64,000 bases of DNA from Proteus hauseri ATCC 700826. GTDB lineage: Bacteria; Pseudomonadota; Gammaproteobacteria; Enterobacterales; Enterobacteriaceae. The DNA lies in assembly GCF_001654965.1 (NCBI RefSeq), contig NZ_LXEV01000023.1, positions 124,001-188,000 on the forward strand, given 5' to 3'. Below are positions 20,934 through 31,475 of this stretch, piece by piece. Positions within the stretch are counted from its first letter, which is position 1. Each line of letters opens with the position of its first letter. The notes below the pieces were generated by a model. It was not told the origin of the DNA, ran no database searches, and saw nothing but the letters and a program-made list of their open reading frames with translations. The position numbers were made by a program, and so were the translations under genes.

Positions 20934-22664
20934 GTGAATATTCAGGCTTTTCTTTCAGAAAAAATCAGTGTGGCAATGTGCGCTGCTGGCGCTCCCGCTG
21001 ATAGCGAACCACTTGTCCGTCAGTCAGCCAAAGTACAATTTGGTGACTATCAGGCGAATGGTGTCATGGGAGCAGCAAAAAAAATGGGGATCCCACCCCG
21101 ACAACTCGCAGAAAAAATTCTGGAACAGCTTGATATTACAGGTGTTGCAAATAAAGTTGAGATTGCAGGCCCTGGTTTTATCAACATCTTTTTATCTCCT
21201 GATTGGATTGCGCAACAGGCAGAGAATGCATTAGCTGATGAACACCTTAATATCACCAAGGTTAAACCTGAAACTATTGTTATTGACTATTCCTCTCCTA
21301 ACGTTGCTAAGCAAATGCACGTCGGTCATTTGCGTTCAACCATTATTGGGGATGCAAGTGCGCGCACATTATCTTATTTAGGTCATAATATTATCCGCGC
21401 TAATCACTTAGGTGATTGGGGAACACAATTTGGGATGCTCATTGCGTTTTTAGAGAAAAAACAAAATGAAAATGCCGCAGATATGGCATTAGCCGATCTC
21501 GAAGAGTTTTATCGCGAAGCTAAAAAATGCTATGACGAAGATGAAGTATTTGCAGAACGTGCCCGTAGCTATGTAGTAAAACTACAAAGTGGTGATGAAT
21601 ATTGTCGTGCTATGTGGCGCAAACTTGTTGATATCACCATGCAACAAAACCAAGAAACATATCAACGCCTTAATGTCACATTAACAGAAGATGACATTAT
21701 GGGTGAAAGCCTTTATAACCCGATGTTACCGGGTATTGTTGCTGATTTAAAAGCAAAAGGCCTTGCTGTTGAGAGCGAAGGTGCAACTGTTGTTTTCCTT
21801 GATGAATTTAAAAACAAGGATGGCGAACCAATGGGTGTTATCGTTCAGAAAAAAGATGGTGGTTACCTCTACACCACAACCGATATCGCCTGTGCTAAAT
21901 ATCGTCACGAAGTGCTACACGCAGATCGCTCCCTTTATTATATCGACTCTCGTCAGCATCAACATTTAATGCAAGCTTGGACTATCGTGCGCAAAGCAGG
22001 TTACATCCCTGATTCTATGTCACTTGAACACCATATGTTTGGCATGATGTTAGGCAAAGATGGTCGGCCATTTAAAACTCGCTCAGGCGGTACTGTTCGC
22101 TTAACTGATTTACTTGATGAAGCTTATGAAAGAGCTCAAGTCTTAATTCGTGAAAAAAATCCTGATATGGATGACGAAGAGTTAAATAACGTAGCCCGTG
22201 TTGTTGGTATTGGTGCTGTAAAATATGCAGATTTATCAAAAAACCGTACAACAGACTACATTTTTGACTGGGATATGATGTTAAGCTTTGAAGGTAACAC
22301 AGCGCCTTATATGCAATATGCGTATACTCGCGTTGCATCTATCTTTAAACGTGCTGATATAGATGAAAGCACACTGACTCAGCCAATTAATCTCATTGAA
22401 CAGCACGAAAAACAACTCGCTATTCGTTTAGTTCAATTTGAAGAAACCATTATGCAAGTTGCACGTGAAGGTACACCACATGTTATGTGTGCTTACCTTT
22501 ATGATTTAGCACAGGCATTCTCCGGTTTTTACGAAAACTGCCCTATTTTATCTGCCGAAGATGAAAACGTACGCCAAAGCCGTCTTAAACTCGCTCGCTT
22601 AACAGCAAGAACCTTAAAACAAGGTCTAGACACTCTGGGCATTGAAACCGTTGATAGAATGTAA
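20934..22664 (+). CDS. argS: Arginyl-tRNA synthetase
   Basis: Class I synthetase charging tRNA-Arg. The 576 residues (577 in E. coli) start at GTG 20934, the same unusual start as in E. coli, behind TAAGGTAA. The HIGH-type motif is HVGHLRS (about 127-133), preceded by SSPNVAKQM. The DALR anticodon-binding domain occupies about 455-576, ending [12 protein letters not shown]. It is divergent from yecM and followed by a terminator. Confidence 0.98.
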   Translation: MNIQAFLSEKISVAMCAAGAPADSEPLVRQSAKVQFGDYQANGVMGAAKKMGIPPRQLAEKILEQLDITGVANKVEIAGPGFINIFLSPDWIAQQAENALADEHLNITKVKPETIVIDYSSPNVAKQMHVGHLRSTIIGDASARTLSYLGHNIIRANHLGDWGTQFGMLIAFLEKKQNENAADMALADLEEFYREAKKCYDEDEVFAERARSYVVKLQSGDEYCRAMWRKLVDITMQQNQETYQRLNVTLTEDDIMGESLYNPMLPGIVADLKAKGLAVESEGATVVFLDEFKNKDGEPMGVIVQKKDGGYLYTTTDIACAKYRHEVLHADRSLYYIDSRQHQHLMQAWTIVRKAGYIPDSMSLEHHMFGMMLGKDGRPFKTRSGGTVRLTDLLDEAYERAQVLIREKNPDMDDEELNNVARVVGIGAVKYADLSKNRTTDYIFDWDMMLSFEGNTAPYMQYAYTRVASIFKRADIDESTLTQPINLIEQHEKQLAIRLVQFEETIMQVAREGTPHVMCAYLYDLAQAFSGFYENCPILSAEDENVRQSRLKLARLTARTLKQGLDTLGIETVDRM

Positions 22665-22700
22665 CATACATATTCAACCATAATTTATGCGGACAAAAAA

Positions 22701-22728
22701 ACCGATGGCATACACCATCGGTTTTTAT
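22701..22728. terminator. Bidirectional terminator between argS and the lipoprotein gene
   Basis: ACCGATGG (22701-22708) pairs with CCATCGGT (22715-22722), followed by TTTTT on the plus strand and preceded by A7 (22695-22701), which gives a T run on the minus strand. It separates the convergent argS and lipoprotein genes. Confidence 0.88.
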
Positions 22729-22810
22729 TTATTTGTTATATCTTATTCATATAGCGAATTAAGCTATTTAAAGCAATTTACACAATCTAATTTCCAATGC
22801 TACTCAGCGA

Positions 22811-23083
22811 TTAATCTTCATTAGCACTAATAACGTCTTGGCACAGCAAATCTGTAATATCTTTTTGCTCGATCCAACCATCTACACTATCAATAGGCTT
22901 ATCTGGGCTATATAAGCGTTGATCGACATCTTTTGCAGTAAAGCTTACTCTCTCATTAGTTTTATTAAAAACACCGACACAGTTTACTGGAGTAAGTTTT
23001 GAGGTTTTAATTTTTCCGTCAGCAGTACAGCCAGCAAGAAATAATGTTGCTAATGATACAGAAAGAATAATTGCTTTTTTCAT
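22811..23083 (-). CDS. Small hypothetical lipoprotein
   Basis: A 90-residue product with a classical lipoprotein signal: positive start MKK, hydrophobic stretch, lipobox LAGC with acylated Cys19. The next residue is Thr, so outer-membrane sorting is expected. The mature part has two further cysteines (Cys35 and Cys81) that could form a disulphide. A good ribosome site (AAGGAGC) precedes the ATG. I do not recognise a family. It stands alone between argS and a long gene-free stretch. Confidence 0.75.
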   Translation of the reverse strand: MKKAIILSVSLATLFLAGCTADGKIKTSKLTPVNCVGVFNKTNERVSFTAKDVDQRLYSPDKPIDSVDGWIEQKDITDLLCQDVISANED

Positions 23084-24071
23084 AGTAGCTCCTTGAACAT
23101 TCTTATTTTTATTGTTACTAAAAACACTTATTGGATATTTAATAGTCTCTAGAATAAAAGATAAAATACCATAAGCCTTTGTAACTATTCTTAGTATAGC
23201 GAATTAATGAAGAAGTATTTGAGTTATTGAGCTATTAATAAAAGAATAATAAATATGAAAGGAATTAGAAAAGGGAGGGAAAAACAGAAAACAAATGCGA
23301 GATAAATGAAAGCAACAATAATATTACACACTGATATTTAAGTATTTTCAATTAATTATTGATAACACCTTCAGCATTAATTTTCATTATTTACACAACT
23401 CACCGTTTACTGTTTATCCCCAGCAATCGTGTTTACCTATTTGAAGCGCAGACAAAATAGATATGATTACTTTCAGTAGTACTGAACGATAACAAGCAAA
23501 TAACTTTACAGTCACGGTTAATCTACCTGATTAGAGAAATAATAATATGTCTTAAATCAAAGAATCTAAATATTTTAATATGTACTGCAAATTTTTGAAA
23601 TATTCGTAATATTTCATCATTAAGTAAGAAATATTTAACAGATGTGTCAATTTATAAACGTAGACGACATAAGAGAGTTTATCTAAAAAAAGATAATTCG
23701 TCAAACCGTAAGTCCTTAGAATATAGTGTCTATTCTTTTACTTTATGTAGAATGACTCTTTCAATCAACAAATTGTCTAATGATATACACACCGATTAAT
23801 ATTAAATATTATTTATATATAACAACATAAAAATACTTTTTAATGCCGAAAAACTGTAGAAATTAGTTAATAATTAGAAAATAAATTTAATAAAAAAATC
23901 GTAAGAAAAAAATCATTTTGATATTTAACTGTATTTTTCTCTGTATAAGACGGTGGGAATTAGCGTGATAGATTACCAAAAGTGTGAGCTATGTATCATT
24001 ATAAATTTTCTAAAAATAGAAAAAGACTCTAAAACGGAAGGGTTTCTACAAAAAGATTTTGTTAACTGAAG
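23084..24071. other. About 1 kb gene-free AT-rich stretch between the lipoprotein gene and murJ
   Basis: No open frame with coding character, tRNA or repeat was recognised on either strand. The first 100 bp should hold the lipoprotein promoter. The stretch is visibly more AT-rich than its flanks, with many short A and T runs. In E. coli both argS and mviN (murJ) border flagellar gene clusters, so this may be the scar where such genes were removed or moved. Confidence 0.5.
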
Positions 24072-24102
24072 ACTCCTCGCTTTTATGAAAAAAACGAGGA
24101 GT
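24072..24102 (-). terminator. Hairpin after murJ
   Basis: ACTCCTCG (24072-24079) pairs perfectly with CGAGGAGT (24095-24102) in the first bases after the murJ stop codon. The minus-strand tail is only moderately T-rich, so it may be a weak terminator. Confidence 0.55.
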
Positions 24103-24114
24103 AAAATTTATTTG

Positions 24115-25650
24115 TTACAAAGCACGCAACGAAAAATGACGAGGTCTAAAACCTAAAATATACAAAGCTACAAAGTAACTCCCCGCACCCACCACCACAA
24201 CCAGTAATAAACGTAGAATGCGCATCAACATACTTCCGATATCCCAGCTAGGCATTATCCAAAGCATACCAACTAATACTGCTCCCATTACTGCTAGCGC
24301 AATAGCTAGTTTTAATAAGAAAACAGGCCAACCCGCTAATGGCTGATAGATATCTTGTTTACGAATTTGCCAAAATAGCATTCCCGCATTAAAACATGCC
24401 GCAATACCTATAGATAATGCTAATCCAACATGTTTTAAGCTACCAATAAATGCCAAATTCATTAACTGAGTCAGTATTAAAGTTGCGATAGCTATTTTGA
24501 CTGGTGTTTTAATGTCTTGGCGAGAATAAAAACCAGGAGCTAAGATTTTTACGATAATAAGCCCCATTAAACCAACACAATAAGCCATTAAAGCTTGTTG
24601 AGTCATTAACGCATCATGTGCGTTAAAATTACCATATTGAAATAATGATGCGGTTAAAGGGCCTGATAATACGGCTAAACCAATAGTACAAGGTAAGGCT
24701 AATAAAAAGCACAGCCTTAAGCCCCAATCCATTAGCTTTCTATATTCTTGTGTATTCCCACTTGTAAAGCTTTTTGATAGAGAGGGTAATAAAATCGTAC
24801 CTAACGCCACCCCTAATACACCTGTTGGTAACTCCATCAAACGGTCTGCATAATACATCCAAGATACTGAGCCGGAGACAAGAAATGAGGCGAAAATGGT
24901 ATTAATAATAAGGGAAATTTGGCTTACCGAAACCCCTAAAATAGCAGGCCCCATTAATTTCATGACTCGCCACACACCACTATTTCTAAAAGAGATACGT
25001 GGCAACACCAACATACCAATTTTTTTCAAATGCGGTAATTGATAAACCAATTGTAATACACCACCAGCAACCACTGCCCATGCTAACGCCATAATAGGAG
25101 GGTTACAGTAAGGTGCAACCACTAAGGCAAAAAAGATCATGCTGACGTTCAATAAAGTCGGTGCAAAAGCAGGAACAGAAAAACGGTTCCATGTATTTAG
25201 AATTGAACCCGTTAACGAAGCCAAAGAAATAAGCAAAATATAAGGGAATGTGACTTGTAGTAAATCTGTTGTTAGCTGAAATTTATCTGGTGAGTCTGCA
25301 AAACCAGGCGCTGTAATATAAATAACCCAAGGTGCAGCAACAATACCAATGACAGTAACAACAGCAAGGATCAATGTCAGCATACCAGAGACATAGGCAA
25401 TAAAAGTACGTGTTGCCTCTTCACCTTGTTGGTTTTTATATTCAGCCAAAATAGGCACAAACGCCTGTGAGAATGCCCCTTCAGCAAAAATTCTTCGCAA
25501 TAGATTAGGAAGTTTAAAAGCAACAAAGAAGGCATCTGTTGCCATCCCCGCACCAAAAATGCGTGCAATAATAGCATCACGAATAAAACCCAGCACCCGT
25601 GAAAACATCGTCATTGAACTCACTGCGGCCAGTGATTTAAGTAAATTCAT
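24115..25650 (-). CDS. murJ: Lipid II flippase MurJ (MviN)
   Basis: Inner-membrane flippase that moves lipid II to the periplasmic face for peptidoglycan assembly. The 511 residues equal the E. coli length and open with [21 protein letters not shown]. About 14 membrane helices are expected. Conserved charged residues of the MOP-superfamily cavity are in [12 protein letters not shown] and near [13 protein letters not shown]. It is transcribed alone. The upstream gene for a TetR regulator is on the same strand but 127 bp away. Confidence 0.97.
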   Translation of the reverse strand: MNLLKSLAAVSSMTMFSRVLGFIRDAIIARIFGAGMATDAFFVAFKLPNLLRRIFAEGAFSQAFVPILAEYKNQQGEEATRTFIAYVSGMLTLILAVVTVIGIVAAPWVIYITAPGFADSPDKFQLTTDLLQVTFPYILLISLASLTGSILNTWNRFSVPAFAPTLLNVSMIFFALVVAPYCNPPIMALAWAVVAGGVLQLVYQLPHLKKIGMLVLPRISFRNSGVWRVMKLMGPAILGVSVSQISLIINTIFASFLVSGSVSWMYYADRLMELPTGVLGVALGTILLPSLSKSFTSGNTQEYRKLMDWGLRLCFLLALPCTIGLAVLSGPLTASLFQYGNFNAHDALMTQQALMAYCVGLMGLIIVKILAPGFYSRQDIKTPVKIAIATLILTQLMNLAFIGSLKHVGLALSIGIAACFNAGMLFWQIRKQDIYQPLAGWPVFLLKLAIALAVMGAVLVGMLWIMPSWDIGSMLMRILRLLLVVVVGAGSYFVALYILGFRPRHFSLRAL

Positions 25651-25777
25651 AAGTCATTCTAGTTTTTGTTGTGTGAGGAAAAAGAAAGGGACTATAGTCC
25701 GTCTCTAACGCAGAAAAATCAATCATCAATATGCTAAGAATAGGCTGACTTTATTGATCTTTTTATTAATACAGAAG

Positions 25778-26371
25778 CTATTTAGTTAGCATTTTTCTTA
25801 GCATCATATCTAACATGCTTCGATAATCTACTTCATTAAACTGAGGATCCACTACATTACGCCCCATAGAGCCGTCTGCGATCACCAATAACCAAGTGGC
25901 GATTTTTTCTGGTTTAAGTAAAGAGTCTATTTGCCCTTTTCTTATCCCTTTTTCAATGATGCTGATTAAGCGCTGTTTATTCTTTTGTTCATTCTCAATA
26001 AATATTTGATGAATGGTAGCATTACGCGAAGCTTCAGCAAAAATTTCAATACTGATACGAGCATATTTTGTATGGTTATATAGCTCGATAATTTCTAACA
26101 TCAAACCAATAATTGCCTGAATGCTATCTTCTAGCTTCTCATAACGACAAAAAATATCATCAAAGACTCCAGCATCTTCTAATGCTATTGCTTCAATTAT
26201 CGCATTCTTAGTGGGGAAATAATGGAACACATTCCCCGGACTCATATTTGCCTCTCGGCATATTTCAGCTGTTGATGTGGAATGAAAACCTTTGACAGCA
26301 AAACAGCGTATTGCAGCATCAACAATATGCCTCATTTTTGTTTTCTGTTTTTCAGTTATTGCTTTACTCAT
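25778..26371 (-). CDS. TetR-family transcriptional regulator
   Basis: A 197-residue regulator with a typical N-terminal TetR helix-turn-helix (about 12-58: DAAIRCFAVKGFHSTSTAEI, then NMSPGNVFHYFPTKNAII). The C-terminal ligand domain has no recognisable substrate signature. It is transcribed divergently from a GNAT acetyltransferase gene. Two palindromic operators lie between the start codons, so autoregulation and control of the acetyltransferase are likely. Confidence 0.88.
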   Translation of the reverse strand: MSKAITEKQKTKMRHIVDAAIRCFAVKGFHSTSTAEICREANMSPGNVFHYFPTKNAIIEAIALEDAGVFDDIFCRYEKLEDSIQAIIGLMLEIIELYNHTKYARISIEIFAEASRNATIHQIFIENEQKNKQRLISIIEKGIRKGQIDSLLKPEKIATWLLVIADGSMGRNVVDPQFNEVDYRSMLDMMLRKMLTK

Positions 26372-26396
26372 AATGATAAAAATCTCTAGACATTTT

Positions 26397-26441
26397 TTAT
26401 TAGACTACGTAGTCTAATAAAATTATAGACTAATCAGTCTA
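26397..26441. promoter_or_regulatory. Twin TetR-type operators between divergent genes
   Basis: Operator 1 is a perfect 24-bp palindrome (26397-26420) with core TAGACTACGTAGTCTA. Operator 2 (26426-26441) is TAGACTAATCAGTCTA, with the same six-base arms and a four-base spacer. Their centres are 25 bp apart. They lie directly upstream of the TetR gene start (26371) and 39 bp or more before the acetyltransferase start (26480). Confidence 0.8.
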
Positions 26442-26479
26442 AATTAAAGTTAGATATACTATTATTAAGTCAAGATATC

Positions 26480-27112
26480 ATGCAATCACTTAACGAACAC
26501 TATATGCTTAGAGCCGCAACTCAAAAGGATACGGCTGAAATTATTCAGTTATTTACGCTTGCTTTTAGCCGTAAATTACACGCTTTTCATATTGATAGAA
26601 CTATTCCTAATCAACAACATCAATTAGAAGCTATTTGGAATGAACAGGCTCGTAAACCCAACCAAGTGCAATTTGTGGTAACTGATGCTAATGCTATTGT
26701 GGCAACTTTTTGCCTTGCAATTAAAGAGTCCCGCTTTAAAACATCTGAATTTACTAAAACACCTGTTAGCAAACACTGGGAATACGGAATAATAAATTAT
26801 ATAAAGCAGCAGATTTTCTTTTCATTGTTTAATTATGAACCTAACAAGCAAGAAGCTTATTTATCTCATATTGCTGTTTCGCCAGCTTACCAAGGAAAAG
26901 GTATTGCTTCTTTAATACTTAAATGGATTTTCCAATACAGTAAAAATAATCTGAAAAAAAATTATTTATCACTATATGTGGATACAAAACATACGGGCGC
27001 TATTCATCTTTATAAAAAGAGTGGCTTCAATATTAAAAAGAAAGAATCATCATTAATTACGCAATCTTTTTTTAATATAAAGCAGTGGTACTATATGAGT
27101 CAAAAGCTCTGA
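26480..27112 (+). CDS. GNAT-family N-acetyltransferase
   Basis: Acyl-CoA N-acyltransferase of 210 residues. The acetyl-CoA loop is IAVSPAYQGKGIASLILKWI, including QGKGIA (about residues 138-143), followed by SLYVDTKHTGAIHLYKKSGF, a usual GNAT C-terminal strand/helix, given here in overlapping parts. The substrate is unknown. Its divergent TetR partner and the double operator suggest an inducible function such as detoxification. It converges on rimJ with a short gap. Confidence 0.8.
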   Translation: MQSLNEHYMLRAATQKDTAEIIQLFTLAFSRKLHAFHIDRTIPNQQHQLEAIWNEQARKPNQVQFVVTDANAIVATFCLAIKESRFKTSEFTKTPVSKHWEYGIINYIKQQIFFSLFNYEPNKQEAYLSHIAVSPAYQGKGIASLILKWIFQYSKNNLKKNYLSLYVDTKHTGAIHLYKKSGFNIKKKESSLITQSFFNIKQWYYMSQKL

Positions 27113-27176
27113 ATATTGTTATTATATAATGTTAATTATATATCAATAAAACAATATTCAGAATTTAAAATAACAC

Positions 27177-27761
27177 TTATTTACGCAAAGAAAAATTTCG
27201 TGTCGTTAATGCCGTTAATACATGGTCTCGCCACTCTTGATTTATTTGCAGATAATTTTTTGCATAACCTTCTCGCTCAAAACCATGTTTTGCCAATAAA
27301 TTTCCGCTGCGTAAATTATGAGGCATATAATTAGCCATGATGCGATGCATACCCTGCTGACGCTGCATATAACGTAGTGTCTCTTGCAATGCTTCAGACA
27401 TATATCCTTGTCCTTGCCATTTTTCACCAACTGAATACCCCAAGAAACAGGCATTAAAAGCCCCTCTCATCACATTGCTGTAATTTGCGACACCAATAAT
27501 TTCATCTTCTGAAGGTGTAAGCAGAAGAAAATGGAAAGCACTTTCTTGACGATGCAATTCACTCATATATTGCAACCGATATTCCCACCCTGAAGGCAAA
27601 TAATGAGATTTATCTCTTAAAGGTTCCCAGGGAATTAAAAAACGACGGTTTAAAGTATAGTAATTTGCCAACCTTTCGGCATCTCGTTCATAAGCAAGCC
27701 GAATTATCATTCTTTTCGTTTCAAAACGAATTTTAGGTATCCCACTACGATAACCAAACAT
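27177..27761 (-). CDS. rimJ: Ribosomal protein S5 alanine N-acetyltransferase RimJ
   Basis: Acetylates the N-terminal alanine of ribosomal protein S5. I use ATG 27761, giving [13 protein letters not shown] and 194 residues, identical in length to E. coli RimJ; the frame is open 15 codons further upstream without conservation. The acetyl-CoA site is [14 protein letters not shown]. Other RimJ-typical parts are [14 protein letters not shown] and [12 protein letters not shown]. It is divergent from mdtH, as in E. coli. Confidence 0.95.
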   Translation of the reverse strand: MFGYRSGIPKIRFETKRMIIRLAYERDAERLANYYTLNRRFLIPWEPLRDKSHYLPSGWEYRLQYMSELHRQESAFHFLLLTPSEDEIIGVANYSNVMRGAFNACFLGYSVGEKWQGQGYMSEALQETLRYMQRQQGMHRIMANYMPHNLRSGNLLAKHGFEREGYAKNYLQINQEWRDHVLTALTTRNFSLRK

Positions 27762-27954
27762 TACAGTACTATTGTCCTTGATAAAAAAGAGGCTAATCTG
27801 AAGCAATACTACTTATTCTGCCATTAACCTCAATAAAAAAATATCATCTTTAATCTGCTATGAATTACTGACGATAAGATACAGAATAGACAATAATAAA
27901 TGACTTTATTATCCCCCCTATTTTATTTAAATCATTTGCTTATCATGGTGAGTA

Positions 27955-29157
27955 ATGGCGCTGGTAACACAAGCCCGTACCTTGGGTAAATACTTTCTGC
28001 TAGTCGACAATATGTTAGTCGTCTTAGGTTTTTTCGTCGTTTTTCCACTTATTTCTATTCGTTTTGTTGAACAGCTGGGTTGGGCTGGTGTTATCGTTGG
28101 CTTTGCATTAGGTCTACGCCAACTGGTACAACAAGGGCTAGGTATTTTTGGCGGCGCTATTGCAGACCGTTTTGGTGCCAAACCCATGATCATTACAGGT
28201 ATGTTATTGCGAGCATTAGGATTTGCGCTAATGGCAATGGCGGACCAACCGTGGATACTTTGGCTATCTTGCATTTTATCTGCATTAGGTGGCACATTAT
28301 TTGATCCACCTCGCACAGCGCTTGTTATTAAACTAACGCGCCCTTATGAACGAGGCCGTTTTTATTCACTACTTTTAATGCAAGATAGCGCAGGTGCCGT
28401 TATTGGCGCGCTAATTGGTAGCTGGTTACTGCTTTATGATTTTCATTTAGTTTGCTGGGTTGGTGCTGGCGTTTTCGTTATTGCTGCTATTTTTAATGCT
28501 TGGCTGTTACCTGCTTATCGTATTTCTACAACACGTACACCCATTAAAGAAGGACTAAAGCGTGTAATGGTTGATAAACGCTTTGTAACTTATGTTCTCA
28601 CGCTAACGGGTTATTTTATTTTATCTGTACAAGTAATGTTGATGTTCCCTATCATTGTTAATGATATTGCCGGCTCACCTACAGCAGTAAAATGGATGTA
28701 TGCCATTGAAGCATTACTTTCATTAACTTTGCTATACCCGATTGCGCGTTGGAGTGAAAAACGTTTTAGATTAGAACAACGCTTAATGGCGGGGCTCTTT
28801 TTAATGAGCATCAGTATGTTCCCAGTTGGTATGATCCACTCATTACAAGGTATCTTCCTAATTATCGGCCTATTTTATCTTGGCACCATTACTGCCGAAC
28901 CTGCTCGTGAAACCTTAAGCGCTTCTTTAGCTGATCCTAGAGCAAGAGGCAGCTATATGGGATTTAGTCGCTTAGGCTTAGCCTTTGGTGGTGCAATTGG
29001 TTATACAGGAGGTGGATGGATGTACGACTTAGGGAAACAATTCGATATGCCTGAGTTACCTTGGTTTTTATTAGGTGTCACAGGATTTATCACCCTTTAC
29101 GCCCTGCACCGCCAGTTTAATCGTAAAAAAGTCGAAACAGCCATGCTTACTCCTTAG
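27955..29157 (+). CDS. mdtH: MdtH, major facilitator drug efflux protein
   Basis: Twelve-helix MFS transporter of 400 residues (402 in E. coli), an inner-membrane multidrug exporter. The motif-A-like loop [14 protein letters not shown] lies between helices 2 and 3. [12 protein letters not shown] and the C-terminal [19 protein letters not shown] are strongly conserved. The start is ATG 27955; an in-frame TGA sits just upstream. The yceB gene follows after 42 bp and may be co-transcribed. Confidence 0.95.
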   Translation: MALVTQARTLGKYFLLVDNMLVVLGFFVVFPLISIRFVEQLGWAGVIVGFALGLRQLVQQGLGIFGGAIADRFGAKPMIITGMLLRALGFALMAMADQPWILWLSCILSALGGTLFDPPRTALVIKLTRPYERGRFYSLLLMQDSAGAVIGALIGSWLLLYDFHLVCWVGAGVFVIAAIFNAWLLPAYRISTTRTPIKEGLKRVMVDKRFVTYVLTLTGYFILSVQVMLMFPIIVNDIAGSPTAVKWMYAIEALLSLTLLYPIARWSEKRFRLEQRLMAGLFLMSISMFPVGMIHSLQGIFLIIGLFYLGTITAEPARETLSASLADPRARGSYMGFSRLGLAFGGAIGYTGGGWMYDLGKQFDMPELPWFLLGVTGFITLYALHRQFNRKKVETAMLTP

Positions 29158-29199
29158 AGTTCAGGTAAACTTTCTTTTATCAATGATTAAGGAGTTTAT

Positions 29200-29754
29200 A
29201 TGAGAGCAATTCTTCTGGCTGCAACATTAGCATTAACGAGCTTGGTTGTAGGCTGTGATCAACTAAAACAATTTGATGTCAGTGAGAAGCTAATTAATGA
29301 CTATCTCACGACAAAAACCGGTCTTCAAAAACATATTGGCGAAGATGGGGTTATTTCTGCTGATATCAAATTAGGGGAACTTTCTATTCAAATAGGTCGT
29401 ACTGAACCAGGAAAAATAAGCCTTTCAGGTAAAGCCGAACTTAAAATTGATTCTCTTTTTGGTAAAACAGGGGCAACAGTTAATTTAGTCTTAAGTGGCC
29501 AACCTGTTTATCAGCCAGAACAAGGCGCTATTTATATTAAATCAATGAGTATTGAGAGTTATAAGGTTTCACCAGAAAAAATGGAAGCTGTTGTTATTGC
29601 ATTAAAACCTTATCTTGATAGCTCGATAGCCACCTATTTTGATAATCAACCTGTTTACGTATTAAACCCTGAAAAAAACAGTGCTGAAGCAGCTGCATTT
29701 AAATTAGCAAAAGGCATTGAAGTTAAGCCTGGGAAATTTATCATCCAACTATAA
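29200..29754 (+). CDS. yceB: YceB-like lipoprotein (DUF1439)
   Basis: Predicted lipoprotein of 184 residues resembling E. coli YceB (186), of unknown function. The signal ends at the lipobox VVGC (Cys19). The mature part contains the family stretches IQIGRTEPGKISLSGKAEL and FDNQPVYVLN. The C-terminus LAKGIEVKPGKFII also matches. It follows mdtH closely on the same strand, with a strong AAGGAG ribosome site, and is closed by a bidirectional terminator. Confidence 0.9.
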   Translation: MRAILLAATLALTSLVVGCDQLKQFDVSEKLINDYLTTKTGLQKHIGEDGVISADIKLGELSIQIGRTEPGKISLSGKAELKIDSLFGKTGATVNLVLSGQPVYQPEQGAIYIKSMSIESYKVSPEKMEAVVIALKPYLDSSIATYFDNQPVYVLNPEKNSAEAAAFKLAKGIEVKPGKFIIQL

Positions 29755-29794
29755 AAGTTGCATAGCTCGATTAAAAATTTTTATCGAAGTTAAT

Positions 29795-29824
29795 AAAAAG
29801 GCAAGCTGAATGGTTTGCCTTTTT
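29795..29824. terminator. Bidirectional terminator between yceB and ycdY
   Basis: AAAAAGGCAAGC (29795-29806) pairs with GTTTGCCTTTTT (29813-29824) with one G-T wobble. T runs follow on both strands. It lies between convergent genes. Confidence 0.85.
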
Positions 29825-29862
29825 TATACGTTTAAAATAATGTCTTCTATAATCAGATGATA

Positions 29863-30438
29863 TTATTCTTCTTCTGCATCATTAGTTTCATCATCTAAAA
29901 GCTCTTCATGCAAGGCAGATAATGCACCGCGTGTAATTGCGGCAAGTGTTCGATAAAAACCACTCGTTGCATGAGCTTCTACTTTGCCCAAAAATGCACC
30001 AGCCCAAGGAAGTAAGTATTCATCAAATAACTGCGTTTGAGCTAATATTTCATCTTGTGCAGAATTATCTTCAAGCCATGAAGCGGCTAATAATAATGCA
30101 CCAAAGCTATCAGTTGCACTTTCAGTAACAGGCATGCCTCTTGCAACTAAAAATTGGCGGGTATCTTCTTCTTTTATATCCGTATAATCATGAGCATAAA
30201 TAGAGACTGCGGGCGCTTCACCACCAAAAAGTGTTTGATAATCCGTCTTTACCAGCGCCAAGTCTTTTACGCTATGTTTTAAAGTATTAAATAATTCATC
30301 TTGTTCAAGAGGCCAAAGTGCACTCAGTTTTCCGTCACCAATCATCGCAATAATAGGCGATAAAATAGGATCTGCCGGTTCACGTTGAAATATAGTGCCT
30401 AATAAACGGCATACTATTGAAAACTCATTCATCATCAT
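29863..30438 (-). CDS. ycdY: YcdY, TorD-family redox enzyme chaperone
   Basis: TorD/DmsD-superfamily chaperone of 191 residues. In E. coli YcdY helps mature the zinc phosphatase YcdX and affects swarming. Matching stretches include NEFSIVCRLLG, WPLEQDELF, FGALLLAASWLEDNS and LLPWAGAFLGKVEAHAT. Three consecutive ATG codons (30438, 30435, 30432) can start it; the third gives the E. coli-like MNEFS. Its usual neighbour ycdX is absent. An oxygenase and an effector-like gene occupy the space up to ghrA. Confidence 0.92.
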   Translation of the reverse strand: MMMNEFSIVCRLLGTIFQREPADPILSPIIAMIGDGKLSALWPLEQDELFNTLKHSVKDLALVKTDYQTLFGGEAPAVSIYAHDYTDIKEEDTRQFLVARGMPVTESATDSFGALLLAASWLEDNSAQDEILAQTQLFDEYLLPWAGAFLGKVEAHATSGFYRTLAAITRGALSALHEELLDDETNDAEEE

Positions 30439-30618
30439 TTTTCTATTCAGTAAATTTTGATGCTATTGTGCGTTGAACAATAGGAAAATCAACTTTTTTC
30501 TATTTCATCGACATAAAAACAGAAAAAACGCGCTCTTAGTTTTAAGTCTAATACTTAAAATAAGAAACGCGCCTAATCCCATGCTATCTTTTCAAACAGC
30601 AATTATTTTACTCATTAA

Positions 30619-31227
30619 CTAGCTAGCGATATCTAAAAAATTATCTCGTACACCGTTTACTCTAAACCAACCAGCAATACTTATTCGCTCTTTATTTGTT
30701 GGTAATACTTCATGAGGAAACTGTTCTGATAGAAAAACAACTAATCGCCCACCTTTAGGTGCCACGGTTGCAAGTTCATTATCATCAAGATCGTAAATTT
30801 TTAATTCACCACCATCTTGCTCTGTCCATTCATCATTAAGATAAAGTACTGTTGTTAATCGACGGCTAGCATTTTCTTTAAATGCATCAAGATGTTTTTT
30901 ATAAAAAGCGCCCTTTTCATAACAAGCAAAATGCGCTTCATATTCAAATAATCCTAAAAAAAATTCTCGATTAACAGCGCGCTGAATACTTTCCATCTGC
31001 ATTAAATAATGTTGAACAGGCTCCCCCATTATGGGTTCTAACCAACTAATTTTATCACTACGTATTGTTGTTTCTGATAATAAATTTTCGTTACGACCTA
31101 TGCGTGCTTGTTGGGTATTTTCGCCAAAACAAGCTTTAAGTTGTTGAACAGCTTCAGGTGTGAGGAAATCATCCCAAACACACCATCCTTTCTCTGCAAT
31201 TTGCTCAAGAAGATTTGCTATATTCAT
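30619..31227 (-). CDS. 2-oxoglutarate/Fe(II)-dependent oxygenase (prolyl 4-hydroxylase type)
   Basis: Double-stranded beta-helix dioxygenase of 202 residues. The iron ligands are the HxD pair His112/Asp114 (KKHLDAF) and distal His172 (FPHEVLP), with Arg181 (ERISIAGWF) placed to bind 2-oxoglutarate. The overall pattern is that of the P4Hc domain, so hydroxylation of a protein or small molecule is likely, but the substrate is unknown. It lies between ycdY and the AvrE-like gene on the same strand, with gaps of 180 bp or more. Confidence 0.82.
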   Translation of the reverse strand: MNIANLLEQIAEKGWCVWDDFLTPEAVQQLKACFGENTQQARIGRNENLLSETTIRSDKISWLEPIMGEPVQHYLMQMESIQRAVNREFFLGLFEYEAHFACYEKGAFYKKHLDAFKENASRRLTTVLYLNDEWTEQDGGELKIYDLDDNELATVAPKGGRLVVFLSEQFPHEVLPTNKERISIAGWFRVNGVRDNFLDIAS

Positions 31228-31475
31228 TAGTCATATTATCTGATTAACATGGGAAACTACTTTATAGCACCAAGTTATGTGGAAATACAATTTAATAAAT
31301 TTATCTTTTTGATAATATCAATTAATTAGAGATAAACTCTATTGAAATCAATAATGATAAGAAAAAACAAAATTTACTCTCCAGTGCCTAGAGGGAGCAG
31401 CCATAAAAAATGATCACTTATAAAACAATTTAACCATTAATAGATCAGAAAACATAAGAAAACCAAATGATTTAT

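Noticed and set aside
22072..22338. 88-codon open frame opposite argS
   Set aside because: Lies wholly inside argS coding sequence and has no ribosome site or family features.
27927..28316. 129-codon open frame on the minus strand inside mdtH
   Set aside because: Composition is that of an antisense shadow; the mdtH frame is strongly conserved.
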